The notes: a model not told the origin generated them from the sequence alone. Positions 17,571 to 25,938 are shown, counted from the first letter of the stretch. The stretch: 33,419 nt of DNA from Cytophagales bacterium (GCA_016124425.1 WGNT01000131.1:1-33419); one strand, 5' to 3'. Translations and numbers: made by a program.

Positions 17571-17804
17571 GTTACTTCACCAGTAAATGAACCAAATGAC
17601 CGCTGGATGAAGAAAAAAATCCAAGACAACGAATAGGCCAGTAAAAGCGAGCTTATCATTGACTTGATTCGAAGGCAAAGAGAACTGGAAGAACAACGAA
17701 ATTGGCTCCGGGCAGAACTAATCAAAGGAGAGGAAAGTGGACTTTCTAAAAAATCGATGTCAGAAATATTGGAAGATGCAAAAAAGCGGGATAAAAATGG
17801 CTAA
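17571..17804 (+). pseudogene. ParD-like antitoxin remnant with in-frame stop
   Basis: Frame 17571-17804 reads VTSPVNEPNDRWMKKKIQDNE, then TAG (17634-17636), then ASKSELIIDLIRRQRELEEQ and onward to GEESGLSKKSMSEILEDAKKR before TAA. This is the full ParD-type pattern (NEPND-W, E-Y-ASKSELI, GEESG, ILEDAKKR), with the Tyr codon before ASKSE turned into a stop. The initiator Met is also lost, since only weak TTG codons lie upstream. The last codons contain ATGGCTAA, the place where a ParE gene would normally overlap. Instead of ParE, the sequence switches to a copy of the neighbouring antitoxin on the other strand. Confidence 0.75.
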
Positions 17805-17887
17805 TCAACGATGTCTCGAAGATCGTCTACTTTAAGATATTTTGATAGTCTTATGACTAGCTCATTTGCTTTGTTTTCTATTATCAA
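17801..17887 (-). pseudogene. Truncated duplicate of the VapB-like antitoxin gene
   Basis: Bases 17805-17884 match 17401-17480 with three differences. Read on the minus strand this gives IIENKANELVIRLSKYLKVDD and a few more codons before a TAG at 17803-17801. The ATG of the intact copy is TTG here, and the last 37 residues are missing. Weaker similarity continues into the upstream region. It abuts the ParD remnant exactly where a ParE gene should start. Confidence 0.8.
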
Positions 17888-17911
17888 TTGGGCTCGTTAC
17901 CCATATTATGG

Positions 17912-18416
17912 TCATTCCGGCATGTTAAACTGTACCACTAAATACCTTAAGGTCTCCTCATTGAAATCTGGACTGTTTTCGTTATTGAGAGATAGGTATA
18001 ATCCCTTTTTCCCGACAAACATCTTAGATCCTGCGTGAATCTGAAACTTCTCAAAAACATACTCTCCCAGTACATTTAAATCTCTGTCCAAAACCATTAA
18101 CCCCGTAACTGGACGAGAACGGTAAAATTTCCACAAAACTTCAATCGAATAGGCATTTTCGTCACTGTAACCGGGATTATAAAAGCGGTAAAAGCAATCG
18201 CTATATTTATCGTATAGTAAAATCCCATATTGGTCACTTCCTATGCTCGCTAGCAAGGCTTCTTCATTCAACGAAACGAATATGCGCCGGATTCGTGGAC
18301 ATAAGCACTTTTGGAGTAATCAAGACTTCCTCCGATGATTTTAGGGTCAGTGACGGTTTACCTGATTCTTTGCATGCAGCAAATAAAATGCATAATAAAA
18401 CAACTCGTATTGTCAT
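17912..18416 (-). pseudogene. DUF4221-family lipoprotein gene with large internal deletion
   Basis: From ATG 18416-18414 a lipoprotein signal (MTIRVVLLCILFAAC) and the first 48 or so residues are readable up to NPAHIRFVE, equivalent to residues about 45-53 of the intact copy at 28234. The frame then meets TGA. In another frame, from 18271, the C-terminal third continues with QYGILLYDKYSDCFYRFYNPGY, GLMVLDRDLNVLGEY and FVGKKGLYLSLNNEN. About 215 codons are missing between the parts, with a frame change at the join. The LNNEN ending makes it a relative of the copies at 28234 and 30906. It follows another DUF4221 remnant by 27 bp. Confidence 0.8.
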
Positions 18417-18443
18417 ATTTAAATCCATTTAATTTTTAGTTTT

Positions 18444-18812
18444 TCAGTCCCTATCCAGTTCGGGCGTAAATATCAAATACCTTAATTCGTCCTCGTTGTA
18501 TTCTGGGTTAAACACTTTGTTCATCGATAGATAAAGGCCATTTTCACCCACGAAGTGATTCCATTGCGAAAACACCTCAAATTGGGCAAATATATGTTCT
18601 CCTAAAACGTTTAAATCTCCATCTAAAACCATCACACCCATATATGGTCTGGAAAGTTCAAGGTCATCGTGATTATAGCTCTCGTCAATTAAATCAAGTA
18701 CAAATGATAGCATGTCTCATTTTCGCAGACTTAGTGGATGACCGCCATTTCGATAAAATGGTTTTATTGATGGCGATCCAGCTTCCAAAATAGGAAGATA
18801 TGTTACAAACAT
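18444..18812 (-). pseudogene. Second DUF4221 remnant, internally deleted
   Basis: At the upstream end, frame 18812-18720 reads MFVTYLPILEAGSPSIKPF and onward. It aligns with residues about 142-161 of the intact copy at 28234 (ISYLFVNSGTPLIQYKST) before a TGA. The downstream frame (18713-18444, 89 codons) is the C-terminal part: PYMGVMVLDGDLNVLGEH, FVGENGLYLSMNKVFNPEY and so on. The N-terminal third and about 140 middle codons are gone. The NKVFNPEY signature places it with the copy at 29397 (NNVFNPEY). An AT-rich element shared with the intact loci lies directly upstream (18817-18843). Confidence 0.75.
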
Positions 18813-19203
18813 ACTATTTAAAACTAAATTATTAAATGATTTTATTCGTAAAAGCTTCACTTTATTCTACTTATTTTTAAAAAATGAATTAGGCATTTCT
18901 TCAATACTACAAATCACCTGAATGACGAGAAAAAAAATTAGGTATTATCTAATCTACCCCAAATATAGTTTCATTCGAAGTTAATTTCTCAAATAGCACT
19001 ATAGGGAACAAAGAGGACTCAAAGAATTTTCTAAAAAATCTCTGTGCCCTTTGCGCTTTCTTTGTGTCCTTTGTGGTCCTTTTGGATAGACCTGAATTCA
19101 AGTAAATGGTCTACGGCGTCGGGCTTTCTCTTAACAATAGCTTTGCATCATTATAGTTCATCGGTTTCAAATATTGAGCAAGTGCTTAATTCCATTCAAA
19201 AAA
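18813..19203. repeat. Intergenic stretch with shared AT-rich element and degenerate repeat arms
   Basis: Bases 18817-18843 are nearly identical to 30728-30754 and 32152-32178, which lie upstream of intact DUF4221 genes. At 19005-19025 and 19057-19079 two imperfectly complementary arms (ACAAAGAGGACTCAAAGAA and TTTCTTTGTGTCCTTTGTGG) form a long-looped hairpin of the CTTTGTG type. No coding sequence is supported. Confidence 0.5.
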
Positions 19204-19292
19204 TCTATGTGAACTATGGTCCTATGTGGTAAAATACTTTTCGAGATGTGCTGTAAAAAAGACCTTCGGGGTTTGGAAAACCCCAAAGGTCT
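19204..19292 (-). terminator. Repeat unit A with terminator hairpin at the sulfatase stop codon
   Basis: The unit starts with TCTATGTGAACTATGG and ends in a hairpin (19260-19292) whose arms AGACCTTCGGGGTTT and AAACCCCAAAGGTCT pair with one C/A mismatch. On the minus strand the hairpin is followed by TTTTTT, a proper U-tract. The TAG stop of the sulfatase gene (19293-19291) overlaps the base of the hairpin. Six related units occur on the right side of the window. Confidence 0.75.
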
Positions 19293-21225
19293 AATCAACG
19301 ATTCTTCTAGTTGGATATAATGCGATCGCGTCTTTGATAATTCGTTGTCCATATCCAAAAAATGTGCCCTCATCCCCTTCCTTAAATTGCTGTTCGCCAA
19401 ATTTCCGCCAATCCTCGAGTGTAAGTCTGTCATCGGTATGGCTGTATTGGAAGGCATTTAGGCCAAAAAGGAATACATAACCGTTATCCGTTTGCGTAAC
19501 TTCCTTCCAGATAGCATCAAAGGATTTATCCTTATCCCCGCTTACCCCTAGCGCTTGTGCCGCCAAAATCCGATTTGCGGCAATTGGATCCGTTGCTATT
19601 GATTCTTTTAACTTTCGCTGTACAGACTTGGCGGTTGACCTGACTTGAAATACCCCATAAATCCCCCAAAATCGGATAATTGGGTTTTTGTGATCCATGG
19701 CTGCCAGATAATCGGACAAATGCGTCGACGCTCCAAGGCTTGATAATTTGGCGATTTCCAGCACCTCAGCGATTGGATAATCCTCCTTACTTTGTGCGAA
19801 TTCATATATTGTCCCAAACTCTTTCCCGTCTCCTGTCAAATCATGAAACATAGGTTCAGGAATCAAACCCACATCCCGGGTTTGTATCATCCATGCATCC
19901 AACTCATCGGAGAGTTGGTCCACTCGATCCTGAAAGGTATTATCAGCAACAAGGTTATCCACATGCCAAGGGTCTTTATTTGAATTGAACAGTTCTGCTG
20001 CTTCCTTTGGCTCGAAAAATTTCGATTGCAAGTTATTGGCTTTGCCCTCGTCATAATATGCCTCCCATGCCCGCCAATTGGCCTGAACTTCGAATCCATA
20101 CCTCGAATCCCTTCCCAATGGTTTATGGGGCATGAAATTTCGAATAAAATAAAACTCTCCATCAGTAACCGCACGTGAGAAATCGTACCTCTCTCCCATC
20201 CGATCCCGGTAAAAGTGAACAAAGGGCTTTTTAGTTTTCGCATCCAGAAAATTATTTCCCTGCATAATGTCAGGAATGTCAATACCCGCAAGGGATAGCA
20301 GCGTCGGGGCCAAATCAACAAAACTAACGAGGCTCTCGTCTATTGAAAGGTCAGATTTAGACGAAAGATGCTTCCATTTATTTGGGATGTGGACCATCAT
20401 TGGAACTTGGGTGCCCACATTAAATATGAAACGCTTCGACCTGGAAAGTTGGCCGCCATGGTCAGCATAAAAGAAAATGATCGTATTCTCGGCAAGTCCT
20501 TCGTCTTCAAGCTCCTGCAATAAAACACCCGTCATCTTGTCCATTAGCGTTATCAAATCATGAAATCTCGCCCAATCATTTCTAATTTCCGGCAAATCGG
20601 GATGGTAGGGAGGTAGAACGATTTCCTTGGGATCTATACGTGGCGATGCAGGGATTTGCCCGGATTCAACATAGTGACGGATGCGGTCCTCGCTAAGTTG
20701 GCTTTCGTGAGTCACTGTGTTATAAAAATCGGCGAAAAAGGGCTGACCGGGTCGCCGGTTTTTGTAATGTGCTTTGGAACTGGATTCATCCCAAATCGTC
20801 GGATCTGTTTCGTAGTTCGAATTATAGTCTTTTTTACTATTGTTCGTACAGTAGTATCCTTCCTCCCGTAGTAGTTTTGGATAAGCCGGTATTTCCTCCG
20901 GCAACTGAACTCTACTCCGCATTTGATGGGTGCCCGTAGTGGACGCATACATCCCCGACAATATGGTTGCCCTTGCCACGGCACAGACGGGTGCATTGGC
21001 ATAAGCATGTGAAAACTGAATGGATTTTTTGGCCAATTTGTCCAAGTTTGGGGTATAGGCCTGTTCAAAGCCATAGCTCTCCAAGTAAGGACTGATGTCC
21101 TCACAGGTAATCCATAAGATATTGGGTTTTTCGCCTTTGCCAATACCTGGGTTTTCTTGGGAAAACAAAACGCCACTGCCTCCACAAAATAGTACGGAAA
21201 TTAAAAGGACCGATTTTAGTATCAT
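19291..21225 (-). CDS. Family S1 sulfatase, secreted, with unusual active-site motif
   Basis: The 644-residue protein has a signal peptide (hydrophobic 4-21). Its sulfatase domain shows NILWITCED at 35-43 (Glu42/Asp43 for metal), Cys81 to Arg85 as the formylglycine site, and ADHGGQ at 254-259. The C-terminal 170 residues are helical and HEAT-like (SSLGASTHLSDYLAAMDHKN onward), an extension also seen in some S1 subfamilies. The formylglycine motif reads C-A-V-A-R, with Val at position 3 where Pro or Ala is the rule; oxidation of Cys81 by a maturase is therefore not certain. It overlaps the upstream sulfatase by four bases (ATGA), so both are made together. The substrate is probably a sulfated sugar; which one is unknown. 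Confidence 0.88.
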   Translation of the reverse strand: MILKSVLLISVLFCGGSGVLFSQENPGIGKGEKPNILWITCEDISPYLESYGFEQAYTPNLDKLAKKSIQFSHAYANAPVCAVARATILSGMYASTTGTHQMRSRVQLPEEIPAYPKLLREEGYYCTNNSKKDYNSNYETDPTIWDESSSKAHYKNRRPGQPFFADFYNTVTHESQLSEDRIRHYVESGQIPASPRIDPKEIVLPPYHPDLPEIRNDWARFHDLITLMDKMTGVLLQELEDEGLAENTIIFFYADHGGQLSRSKRFIFNVGTQVPMMVHIPNKWKHLSSKSDLSIDESLVSFVDLAPTLLSLAGIDIPDIMQGNNFLDAKTKKPFVHFYRDRMGERYDFSRAVTDGEFYFIRNFMPHKPLGRDSRYGFEVQANWRAWEAYYDEGKANNLQSKFFEPKEAAELFNSNKDPWHVDNLVADNTFQDRVDQLSDELDAWMIQTRDVGLIPEPMFHDLTGDGKEFGTIYEFAQSKEDYPIAEVLEIAKLSSLGASTHLSDYLAAMDHKNPIIRFWGIYGVFQVRSTAKSVQRKLKESIATDPIAANRILAAQALGVSGDKDKSFDAIWKEVTQTDNGYVFLFGLNAFQYSHTDDRLTLEDWRKFGEQQFKEGDEGTFFGYGQRIIKDAIALYPTRRIVD

Positions 21226-22847
21226 TTTGTGGCCGATATATTTTCCGGATTTGGAAATTGCCGCATGGGGCTATACCTGATATAGGAATCAAAAACTTCC
21301 TTGTCCGGCCCTACCACCCTTGGGTCTCCTGTATCTGTTAGTTCCGCCATTAACGCTTCCTGCATATCATTTTTCAGCCCTACGTAATCCGGATCTTCAG
21401 CCAAGTTGACAAGACAATATGGATCGTTAACTACATCGAAAAGTAAATATTCCGGGATTTTGGCAAAGGCCGCATCGAAAAGTGGCCTTACGTTCTCATC
21501 TTCCCAGTTCTCAATCATATAGGACTTTGTCGGGGATTCATCCACATCCGTAAACGCCCAGTCGGAATGATGTACCCCATTTTCATCAATACCGTACATG
21601 GGTAACAGTTCGTCGTCAGTTCCTGGCTTGATCGCTTGGGGATCTCCGGCCGGCCAACGGTCGGGTTTGGCGTTCCATATCAATATATGGTCCTTACTCC
21701 GAATCGCCCGTTGGGGATAACCCCAGTTTTGATAGCGGGAGGCAGAGTGTCTTTCCCTACCGGAAAACACGTATTTGAATGCATCATCAATAGTACCCTG
21801 CTTATTTGATTCTAACAGATGCCGAAAACTTCTTCCGGTGATGGGCAACATGCCCTCAGAACTCGTATTTGTCAAATCAAGAATAGTAGGTGCCAAATCG
21901 GCAAAACCTATTGGGTCATCGACAATCCTTCCTCCGGGGAAATTTTTAGGATATCGTACCGCAAAAGGTACATGTACACCATATTCGTAGCTATTTGCTT
22001 TGGCTCTGGGAAAGGGCATTCCGTTGTCGGCCGTGATAATGATAATGGTGTTGTCCAGCTCCCCTATCGCTTCCAGGTAATCAAGCATCAACTGCAAATG
22101 GTGGTCAAACCATTCAATCTCCACCGCATAATCCAGCATATCGCCACGGACGATATCATTATCAGGGAAGAAGGCAGGAACGTCCACATCTGAAAGCTTT
22201 TTATTCGTTCGTTTCCATGAATCTTGTTCATAGGCGCGGTGAGGTTCCGTAGCCCCATACCAAAAGAAAAAGGGCTGATCTCCACGCACACTGTCCATAA
22301 AAAACTTGAAGTTTTCAAAATAATTCAGCTCATTGATTTTGTCGGCGGGTCTTGGGTCGTTGCCAGCTTCGTAGCGGATATTGGAATGGGTGATTCCGGC
22401 GGCATCTGATGCTCTCCAAAGGGAATCATTTTCATCCCGGGCATAGCGAAAAGGTGAAACGCCCTTACCTGTCCGTCCGGTTACATATCCATTACCGTCA
22501 AGCAAATCAACGAAAGGGACATACTTTTTAAGCCAGGGGGCGGCATGCTGGCCCGCCTGTTCATTTTGCCAGTGGTGCCTGCCTGTGACGATGGCACTTC
22601 TGGAAGGCGCACATCCCGGAGATCCCGCCATACAGTTGGTAAAATAAACCCCTTCTCTGGCCACCCTGTCAAATGCGGGGGTATTGACAAATCTGCTTCC
22701 CGCAAAACTCGTATGCGCAAAGGACTGGTCATCACTGATTACAAAGAGGATATTGGGTTTTTTGATCTCAGAAGTTTCTTCGTCTTTTGAGCATCCCGTC
22801 AATTGGGAAAGAATTAAAATGCTTATTATTAAAGGTACAAATTTCAT
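21222..22847 (-). CDS. Family S1 sulfatase, lipoprotein (heparan-sulfamidase-like group)
   Basis: The 541-residue product begins with a lipoprotein signal (LTGC, Cys19). It carries NILFVISDDQS at 32-42 with Asp39/Asp40 for calcium, and a regular formylglycine site C-A-P-S-R (Cys79-Arg83). Further marks are the Lys of GRTGKG, the WYGATEPHR segment and TADNGMPFPRAK for the second half of the metal site. The overall pattern recalls the sulfamidase-like S1 group (S1_8), active on N- or O-sulfated aminosugars in studied members, but the exact specificity is not readable. It is the first gene of a two-gene unit with the next sulfatase. A damaged copy of its first 40 codons is at 25595-25765. Confidence 0.9.
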   Translation of the reverse strand: MKFVPLIISILILSQLTGCSKDEETSEIKKPNILFVISDDQSFAHTSFAGSRFVNTPAFDRVAREGVYFTNCMAGSPGCAPSRSAIVTGRHHWQNEQAGQHAAPWLKKYVPFVDLLDGNGYVTGRTGKGVSPFRYARDENDSLWRASDAAGITHSNIRYEAGNDPRPADKINELNYFENFKFFMDSVRGDQPFFFWYGATEPHRAYEQDSWKRTNKKLSDVDVPAFFPDNDIVRGDMLDYAVEIEWFDHHLQLMLDYLEAIGELDNTIIIITADNGMPFPRAKANSYEYGVHVPFAVRYPKNFPGGRIVDDPIGFADLAPTILDLTNTSSEGMLPITGRSFRHLLESNKQGTIDDAFKYVFSGRERHSASRYQNWGYPQRAIRSKDHILIWNAKPDRWPAGDPQAIKPGTDDELLPMYGIDENGVHHSDWAFTDVDESPTKSYMIENWEDENVRPLFDAAFAKIPEYLLFDVVNDPYCLVNLAEDPDYVGLKNDMQEALMAELTDTGDPRVVGPDKEVFDSYIRYSPMRQFPNPENISATK

Positions 22848-22974
22848 TGGGTTATATTGAGGGTAAATAAATAGAGATGAAAAATCAGTAGGAAATTAGG
22901 AAAAGATAGCGAGTCAATTTTTAGCTACTCCCTTCTCAGCATACCTTGTCTACCATTTAGCAGCGCGTAATTTA

Positions 22975-23003
22975 TAAAAATACAAATTTTTCGTTAAGTC
23001 AAA
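22975..23003 (-). promoter_or_regulatory. Candidate promoter of the sulfatase pair
   Basis: On the minus strand TTTG (23003-23000) and TATTTTTA (22982-22975) are 17 bp apart and match the -33 and -7 boxes with one difference in the last base. The leader would be about 120 bases. The rest of the 22848-23149 interval is AT-rich with no gene or strong terminator, so some read-through from the GH97 gene is possible. Confidence 0.4.
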
Positions 23004-23149
23004 TAAAAAAATTTAATTGAATCTGTTCAAAACATCTATTTTACAATCATTTGGAGAATGGAACAATAAAGATTACTGTTTTCCGGCTGAACATTCCTAT
23101 CAACTCGTGTATTTCACCATAACTTTTCATGAGGGTTAACTTTACAATG

Positions 23150-25072
23150 TTAGTTCTCTACAGGAGAGAAAATCACAGCCAAACCGTTCTGATTTAAGAT
23201 GTTTTCTTTAAAAACAGTTTTAGAGTTGACTTCCATATCTTCGATACGCACGTTGGTACGGGTGTTTAGGGATTTATCATCGGAAAACACGGTTGCTTTG
23301 TAGGTGGTGTTCTCATCAAGGAAATCAAGTTTTAAGGAAAGGTTGTATTCTTCTGTCCCAGCTATTGCACCCAAGTACCATTTTTCACCATTTTTACGCG
23401 CAATGGAAACATACTTTCCCGGAGATCCTTCAATAATCTTGGTTTCATCCCAAACAGTTGGAACATCGTCAAAAAATTGCAGGTCATCTATTTCAGGAAT
23501 TGTCCCTTCCGCACCGCCGGCACCTCCTGTTCTGGAAGGAGCGCCTGCAGGCCTATCATACCAAAATAGAAATTGCCATGGACTATAAATACAGATTGCC
23601 TTTGCCATTTGCGAAGCATGGGAACCCATTTTTTCGGTTACACGAGGGGCAAAATAACAATTGGTCTGATCGCCGGCACCAGCAATCATCCGTGTGAAAA
23701 TGGTAGTGATAACACCATCATTTGGCGTGCTTTCCTCATCGCCCCGAATTCCTTCCTGGGTCATTAAATTAGGATAAGTACGTGAGTAACCCGTAGGCCG
23801 GTATTCATCATGCACATCAACCATTAACTCGTGTTCGGCGGCTTTCCTTACGGCTTCATGAAGCCAACTTGTCCACTTTTGTGGACCTACGTTCACAAAT
23901 CCGTATTTTAAGCCTACCACACCGCACGATTTCAGCAAGGGTAAAACTTCATTCAACTGTTTTTCCAGTGCCCTGCGGTTTACGTAAAGGATTATTCCTA
24001 TCCCCTTGTCTTTGGCATAGTCAATCACCCTTTGCAAATCAAGAGGCCCAGGCGAACGTTTAGGATCAACAGTTACGGTCGTTGCATCTGACGCATCATC
24101 GTATTCATTTCCATACCAACCGGCATCGAATTCAACGTACTGTAAGTTGTGTTTTACTGCAAAATCGACACACGCTATTCCTCCCTGTGTGGTTAAGGTA
24201 ACTTCCCGTATCACTTTCCCGGGTTTTATAAAGGAAGCATCCGTAATTTTATTTGCTTCGTTCAGGTTCAACAACAAGTAATTATTTTGTAAAATCTGTG
24301 CTGTATTTTTACCCGCCATCACATAACGCCATGGCGTATTATAACCACCCTTGGGAACAACGACAGGGTATTGATTTTTATCGCCTTTTTCCAATGAGGC
24401 CAGCAGGGTATTGGCTTTTGTTTCATCCTTTTCAAATTTCATGCGGGCAAAATCCACCAAAGCAGCTTCACCAATTGCTGTAAAAACCGAATCCGAAAGT
24501 TCAGCCAGCAATGGCCGTTCTGCGATAATCGAAAGCTCTGAAAGCCTTTGCCTTTTTATTTCACTTTGTGCAGCAGCACTGACCCAAACATGTGCATCAA
24601 CAGGATAGATAAATTCAGTTAATTCTTTATCAATTTGCAAATCCTCATTGCTGTTAATCTCATACCTAAAAGCCACACCTTCGTTGTAGGCACGAACGCG
24701 AAGTGCAATTTCTCCTTGCCAATCGGTACTTTTTAGGTAAACGACTATCTCGTTATAATGGTCAGTGTACACACTTTGTTCACCATAAACAGGTTTCCAG
24801 CTTGTATTATTGGATGCCTTTTCGATTTTCACAATCGTAACACTTTCAGGAAGTATTGTACCATCGTGTAGTATAAAACCTAAAGCTGATTTTTCGATAA
24901 TTGGAATGCCATTCCAGTTCATCGAGTATGCAAAATCATCTTTTACATCGAGTTTAAACGTGTACAAATTATCCGGGCTGCTCAACTTTACTTTATCAAT
25001 ATTGCTTTTACAACTTGCTATAGAAAGTGCCAGGATAAAAATCAAAAGTAATTTATTTTTCAATGGCGTCAT
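23150..25072 (-). CDS. Glycoside hydrolase family 97, lipoprotein, inverting type
   Basis: The 640-residue protein has a lipoprotein signal (LSIASC, Cys21). It has the GH97 layout: N-terminal beta-sandwich (about 28-285), TIM-like barrel (about 286-550) and C-terminal beta domain. Marks are GGYNTPWRYVMAGKN (242-256), VEFDAGWYG (313-321), GLKYGF at 387-392, VDVHDEYRPTGYSRTYPN at 418-435, and FTRMIAGAGDQT at 459-470. Retaining GH97 alpha-galactosidases carry an Asp nucleophile in KVDF. Here that position is Gly391 (KYGF), as in inverting SusB-type enzymes, which use Glu bases; Glu423 is a candidate. So an inverting alpha-glycosidase is likely. It lies upstream of the sulfatase pair in the same direction (302-bp gap), suggesting joint use on a sulfated glycan. 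Confidence 0.88.
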   Translation of the reverse strand: MTPLKNKLLLIFILALSIASCKSNIDKVKLSSPDNLYTFKLDVKDDFAYSMNWNGIPIIEKSALGFILHDGTILPESVTIVKIEKASNNTSWKPVYGEQSVYTDHYNEIVVYLKSTDWQGEIALRVRAYNEGVAFRYEINSNEDLQIDKELTEFIYPVDAHVWVSAAAQSEIKRQRLSELSIIAERPLLAELSDSVFTAIGEAALVDFARMKFEKDETKANTLLASLEKGDKNQYPVVVPKGGYNTPWRYVMAGKNTAQILQNNYLLLNLNEANKITDASFIKPGKVIREVTLTTQGGIACVDFAVKHNLQYVEFDAGWYGNEYDDASDATTVTVDPKRSPGPLDLQRVIDYAKDKGIGIILYVNRRALEKQLNEVLPLLKSCGVVGLKYGFVNVGPQKWTSWLHEAVRKAAEHELMVDVHDEYRPTGYSRTYPNLMTQEGIRGDEESTPNDGVITTIFTRMIAGAGDQTNCYFAPRVTEKMGSHASQMAKAICIYSPWQFLFWYDRPAGAPSRTGGAGGAEGTIPEIDDLQFFDDVPTVWDETKIIEGSPGKYVSIARKNGEKWYLGAIAGTEEYNLSLKLDFLDENTTYKATVFSDDKSLNTRTNVRIEDMEVNSKTVFKENILNQNGLAVIFSPVEN

Positions 25073-25299
25073 GTTTTATTTATTTCTTAACAGCTATACA
25101 TCAAATTGTTTCACATACTTGGCAAGCGAGTATTCGAGAGCATTAATCCTTTATCTCCACTGCGTCATTTTATCCTTTAATATTTTTGCTATTTCCGGCT
25201 TGCCGCTATACCTATTATCATTCTATCCCGGCCCATATTTTGGGCTACACTAATTTTTGGAGCGTATTTTTATACCGGCAATAATACAAAAGCTAATTT

Positions 25300-25321
25300 A
25301 TCGGGGCAAATTTGTCCCGAT
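25300..25321. promoter_or_regulatory. 22-bp near-perfect palindrome upstream of the GH97 gene
   Basis: ATCGGGGCAAA and TTTGTCCCGAT (25300-25321) are complementary except for one central G/T pair. It lies 228 bp before the GH97 start, with no loop, as expected for a homodimeric regulator site rather than an RNA hairpin. The surrounding 25073-25339 has no supported gene. Confidence 0.5.
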
Positions 25322-25339
25322 GGTTATCAAGCATTTTAT

Positions 25340-25594
25340 TTACGCTCTAATTTTAGTCGTTTCAAGATAATTTAGGTTGGTTCTAAAATTAAGTCCAAAG
25401 CCTTTTTCGATGTTAAGGTGACGGTGAAAAGTAGTGGCCACCTTTCCATTTTTCTAGAAACTGGTCAGATAATGCCTTTCTTCAATGGTTGCGATGTCTT
25501 TCCAGTCTGACCGGTTCTCTCCGGTGGGGCTAATCAAGTAGCTAATTATCCGGTTTTGCTTGGTGCCGTAATTAAGTTCCTTTTGCTCATAATA
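25340..25594 (-). pseudogene. Fragment of an unidentified gene fused to the sulfatase remnant
   Basis: The minus-strand frame reads YEQKELNYGTKQNRIISYL and onward to IEERHYLTSF, meets TAG at 25456-25454, and continues in frame with NIEKGFGLNFRTNLNYLETT to TAA 25342-25340. The composition looks like true protein on both sides of the stop, so this is probably a decayed 3' end about 83 codons long. I do not recognise the family. It joins the sulfatase remnant directly, which marks a deletion junction. Confidence 0.45.
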
Positions 25595-25765
25595 CCGGGG
25601 TATTGACAAATCTGCTTCCCGCAAAACTGGTATGCGCAAAAGATTGGTCATCGCTTATCACAAATAGGATATTGGATATTTTATCTTCGGATCGTTTGGT
25701 TCGGTAAAACAGCCTGCTGACGGTAAGCCTATCAACAGGGCAACTTTGAAGATGTTAGATTTCAT
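25595..25765 (-). pseudogene. 5' remnant of a sulfatase gene
   Basis: From ATG 25765-25763 a lipoprotein signal is readable (MKSNIFKVALLIGLPSAGC). After a one-base frameshift the sequence reads NILFVISDDQSFAHTSF, then AGSRFVNTP, identical in protein to residues 32-57 of the sulfatase at 21222 and close to it in DNA. Homology stops at about 25596, where another sequence is joined. The formylglycine site and everything after it are lost. Confidence 0.85.
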
Positions 25766-25938
25766 TTTTTGGTTACAGATGAAATGGTGAACCCTCCTTT
25801 TGAAAAAGGTTTTAAGTCACACATTTTGGGCTAAATAAACTGATTTTTACAATTGTTAACCAAGTTTACAAAAAATCCCAGTGTTTCTAGTTAAAAAAAT
25901 CTAAAAAAAGTTAAACTGTAGGGCTTCAACAACAATAA

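Noticed and set aside
19005..19079. CTTTGTG-type arms as a mobile element
   Set aside because: Imperfect arms with a long loop, no transposase and no target duplication; more like a degenerate intergenic repeat.
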